From contig ONGG01000035.1 in the NCBI GenBank assembly GCA_900317305.1, positions 1 to 35,396 of the forward strand: a stretch of DNA of 35,396 bases. Direction: 5' to 3'. The notes below the pieces were generated by a model that saw only the letters and a list, made by a program, of their open reading frames with translations, was not told the DNA's origin and did no database searches. Every line of letters begins with the position of its first letter. The first letter of the stretch is position 1. A program made the position numbers and the translations under genes. The DNA is from an uncultured Prevotellaceae bacterium (GTDB lineage: Bacteria > Bacteroidota > Bacteroidia > Bacteroidales > Bacteroidaceae). Positions 33,245 through 35,396 of this stretch are shown here, in pieces.

Positions 33245-34561
33245 ATGGATTTTTCTTTCAACAGCGTCGAGATCATCCCCGGCCTGAACTCGTCCGCTGC
33301 TTTCACCACCAGCACCAGCGAGGTGTTCAAAGAGCAGGAGGACACGTCACCCGTCATCATCGACAAGCAACTCAACTACATGCCATGGGGAGCGGCCAAC
33401 AACATGCCTTACCGCATCCTCGACCTCATCGAGTCGGACGAGACGCTCTCCACCTGCCAGATCTTCAACGCGGAAGTCTGCTACGGCTCGGGACTGGTCT
33501 ACGACACCGCCCAAGCGAGCAGCGACATAAAAAAACAGGTGGAGGACTTCCTCTTGGACAACGACCTCCCCTCGTACTTCCTCGGGGTCTGCCAGGACTT
33601 CAAGCACTTCGCCTTCTGCGTCTCCGTCATCATCCTCTCCAACGACGGCTCACGGATCGTGCGGCTGCTCCGGAAAGAAGCATGCTACTGCCGGTTCGCA
33701 GAGGCGGACAAGACCGGGCGTATACCCTACATCCTCTATGCCAACTGGCGGAAATGCGTCCAGAAAGAGGACATCGAACGCATCGAACTACTCGACACGC
33801 ACGCTCCATGGGCCGACCTCAGGCTACGCATGGCGGACAAGAAATGCCGCACACGCAAGTTCGCCATCCTCACACGCGTACCCACACCCGACAGCACCTA
33901 CTACCCCATCCCCTACTACGGCTCACTGTTCCGGGGCAACTGGTACAACATCAAGCGACTCATCGGGATAGCGAAGGAGGCGAAACTCAAAAACTCGGTG
34001 CCCATCAAATACCACATCGAGATTGCCAACCGCTTCTGGGACGGCATCTTCAAGGCGGAGAAAATCACGGACCGGAAACTGCAGCAGGAACGCGTCGTCG
34101 AGGAGAAGGAGAAAATCATCAACTTCCTCACAGGCATGGAAAACTCAGGAAAAGTCCTCTTCTCCACATTCTACGTCTCACCGGACGGCAACGAGCAGCA
34201 CGACGTGATGATAACGAAGATCGAAACGGACAAGGAAGGGGGCGACTGGTCAACCGACATCATCGAGGCGGTGAACATGTTCTGCTTTACAATGCGCGTC
34301 CACTCCAACCTCGTCGGCTCAGTACCAGGGAAGACGCAGACCAACAACAGCGGAAGCGACAAACGCGAGCTCTACACCATCGCACAAGCACTCCAGAAGC
34401 CCTACCACGACCTGCTCTTCACGCCCCACAACATCATCATCCGGTACAACCACTGGACCAACGTCCGACCCGACTGCCCCTTCATCCAACTCACCACCCT
34501 GGACGAGAACCGCGACGCTAAACTAGTCACCCAAAACGACGACAATCCCCCTTCTCAGTAA
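33245..34561 (+). CDS. Phage portal-like protein
   Basis: A 438-aa protein whose layout resembles portal proteins of Bacteroidota phages and prophage remnants: an N-terminal MPWGAANNMPYRILDLIESD block (46-65), a central NIKRLIGIAKEAKLKNSV region, and a helical C-terminal half ending GSVPGKTQTNNSGSDKRE and LYTIAQALQKPYHDLLF. Portals form the dodecameric DNA gate of capsids and bind terminase. No terminase or capsid gene is in the window. The gene is G/C-rich and sharply different in composition from the TonB-domain gene 85 bp upstream. The next gene (DUF6712) supports a phage or phage-derived origin. Assignment is by pattern only. Confidence 0.6.
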   Translation: MDFSFNSVEIIPGLNSSAAFTTSTSEVFKEQEDTSPVIIDKQLNYMPWGAANNMPYRILDLIESDETLSTCQIFNAEVCYGSGLVYDTAQASSDIKKQVEDFLLDNDLPSYFLGVCQDFKHFAFCVSVIILSNDGSRIVRLLRKEACYCRFAEADKTGRIPYILYANWRKCVQKEDIERIELLDTHAPWADLRLRMADKKCRTRKFAILTRVPTPDSTYYPIPYYGSLFRGNWYNIKRLIGIAKEAKLKNSVPIKYHIEIANRFWDGIFKAEKITDRKLQQERVVEEKEKIINFLTGMENSGKVLFSTFYVSPDGNEQHDVMITKIETDKEGGDWSTDIIEAVNMFCFTMRVHSNLVGSVPGKTQTNNSGSDKRELYTIAQALQKPYHDLLFTPHNIIIRYNHWTNVRPDCPFIQLTTLDENRDAKLVTQNDDNPPSQ

Positions 34562-34603
34562 GCGACGGTTGTGCCGTCGCCCCAACATCATGCGAAGCAT
34601 GAT
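34562..34603 (+). repeat. Two adjacent perfect hairpins between the portal-like and DUF6712 genes
   Basis: GCGACGG/CCGTCGC (34562-34568, 34574-34580; 5-nt loop) is followed after 6 nt by ATCATGC/GCATGAT (34587-34593, 34597-34603; 3-nt loop). Neither has a T tract, so they do not look like ordinary terminators. Confidence 0.75.
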
Positions 34604-34636
34604 AAATCTCAAATCTCAAATCTCCAATCTCAAATC
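34604..34636 (+). repeat. Tandem AAATCTC heptamers abutting the DUF6712 start codon
   Basis: AAATCTC at 34604, 34611 and 34618, CAATCTC at 34625, and a partial AAATC at 34632 run directly into the ATG at 34637. No Shine-Dalgarno site is present. Confidence 0.85.
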
Positions 34637-35281
34637 ATGAGAATCATCACCGGCAACACCGCACTCCGACAGTGCATCCCCAACACCTTCGCCACCGTAG
34701 ACGGCGAGACAACATGGTACGACAAACTCTACCCATTCCTCGAGCAAGCAGAAGACTGGCTCGCCACGAACATCACCTCCCAGCAGGTCATCGACTCGAT
34801 GTACCAGGTGCCCGAGACTGTCCCCCTGAAACGGCTCGCGGCTAAGGCCATCACCGCCCATGCCCTGATGGCAGCCATCCCCTCCATCGACCTCGTGCTC
34901 ACGCCCAACGGATTCGGGATCGTGAACACAGGTAACATTGCACCGGCTTCGAGAGACCGCGTAGAGCGGCTCATCAAGATTGAGAACACCCTTGCCGAAA
35001 CCTATTTCTCGCAGGAGCAGATGGCCGTCTTCCGCGACAAGGCCATCCATCTCCTAACCGACTGCCACCCGCAGATGCTCCACGTCATCCGCGCCCTACA
35101 GTCCTGCGAACTGATGCTCGTAACGGACATGGAAGTACACTGCCAATCCTTCTACGACCTCGTAAACGTCATCCGCCAACACCCCGAGACCTTCCCCGAG
35201 TGGCACAACTCCCCCACCGCCCAGCTCTACATCCCGAAAATCTTCAAAAACAAAAAAGTGAGCGGAGGATATTGGTTCTAA
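34637..35281 (+). CDS. DUF6712 family protein (phage head-region associated)
   Basis: A 214-aa protein from the ATG at 34637; an earlier in-frame ATG at 34571 would read through two hairpins and the heptamer repeat, so it is rejected. The sequence (MRIITGNTALRQCIPNTF ... WYDKLYPFLEQAEDWL ... KRLAAKAITAHALMAAIPSI, ending KVSGGYWF) fits the DUF6712 family seen beside structural genes in Bacteroidota prophages. An adaptor or head-completion role is a guess from context. No membrane segment or catalytic motif. It lies 75 bp after the portal-like stop, in the same G/C-rich style. Confidence 0.6.
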   Translation: MRIITGNTALRQCIPNTFATVDGETTWYDKLYPFLEQAEDWLATNITSQQVIDSMYQVPETVPLKRLAAKAITAHALMAAIPSIDLVLTPNGFGIVNTGNIAPASRDRVERLIKIENTLAETYFSQEQMAVFRDKAIHLLTDCHPQMLHVIRALQSCELMLVTDMEVHCQSFYDLVNVIRQHPETFPEWHNSPTAQLYIPKIFKNKKVSGGYWF

Positions 35282-35304
35282 AACAAAAATCTAATAAAAA
35301 TATT

Positions 35305-35396
35305 GGTGTCCGCTAAAACTTTTTGAGCGAAATATGAATTAAGGTCGAGCTCCTCTCTTGGAACCCGACCTTTTTTGTTACCTTTGTTTTTGCTAC
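35305..35396 (+). mobile_element. Probable left end of an insertion sequence (truncated by window edge)
   Basis: GGTGTCCGCTAAAAC at 35305 resembles the terminal inverted repeats of Bacteroidota IS4-like elements as I remember them. It is followed by an outward-insulating terminator (35341-35376) and then a TACCTTTG -7 box (35379-35386), the arrangement expected before a transposase gene beyond the edge. No transposase sequence is visible, so this remains a candidate. Confidence 0.4.
35341..35376 (+). terminator. Terminator near the right edge
   Basis: AAGGTCG (35341-35347) pairs with CGACCTT (35366-35372), with an inner TCC/GGA pairing, and runs into six T residues. It would stop transcripts from the DUF6712 gene. 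Confidence 0.75.

Noticed and set aside
33226-34521. 431-codon plus-strand frame overlapping the portal-like gene in another frame
   Set aside because: It is extremely rich in Arg, His, Gln and Pro, as expected from an out-of-frame reading of a G/C-rich gene, and starts almost inside the promoter.
34571-34636. Earlier start for the DUF6712 gene at 34571
   Set aside because: The extra 22 codons are only the translation of the second hairpin and the heptamer repeat (KSQISNLQSQI); conserved-looking sequence begins at 34637.

Overview
The window comes from the Bacteroidota, most likely a Prevotella/Segatella-like member of the Bacteroidales. Many genes are preceded by the Bacteroidales vegetative promoter (-33 TTTG, 19-21 bp spacer, -7 TAnnTTTG). 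Classical Shine-Dalgarno sites are rare, and several gene families are typical of the phylum: HU-SPOR, lamin-tail/OadG, DUF4112, DUF6712 and an AAE-type transporter with internal RCK_C domains. Genes were called from translated reading frames and motifs alone; no database search was possible. No rRNA, tRNA or CRISPR array was seen.

Layout. 1-862 (-): secreted retropepsin-like aspartyl protease, cut by the left edge. 863-1266: two near-identical 135-bp promoter-bearing repeats. 1267-5522 (+): ftsY, rimO, an HU-TM-LysM-like protein and a DUF4112 protein. 5613-7265 (-), convergent: an HU-TM-SPOR protein and a zinc-ribbon/FHA protein. 7355-9919 (-): a lone GH3 glycosidase with a PA14 insert. 10047-14348 (-): AAE-family transporter, lamin-tail/OadG fusion, biotin carrier and decarboxylase beta subunit. 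14586-18608 (+), divergent: both subunits of methylmalonyl-CoA mutase. Together these two blocks point to succinate/propionate fermentation, although the decarboxylase carboxyltransferase subunit is not in the window.

18813-25454 (+): a probable partner-switching signalling module. It has a Cache/HAMP/PP2C phosphatase fused to an anti-sigma-type ATPase, a TerB-like/ABCG-type exporter, a lipoprotein and a STAS protein. 25539-30227 (-): MgtC-family membrane protein, ClpC, a Nudix hydrolase and IspE.

From about 30400 the window becomes accessory: a secreted C39-like cysteine peptidase, roughly 1 kb of almost gene-free DNA, an AT-rich gene for a secreted protein with a TonB C-terminal domain, a phage portal-like protein, a DUF6712 protein, and what looks like the left end of an insertion sequence at the right edge.

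The most promising unexplained points are: (a) the partner-switching/exporter module, with a PP2C and an RsbW-like kinase in one sensor protein; (b) two neighbouring, differently built proteins that could each tether DNA to peptidoglycan through the inner membrane; (c) the repeat that carries promoters ahead of ftsY; and (d) an orphan portal/DUF6712 pair with its own vegetative promoter and a hairpin/heptamer leader between the two genes.
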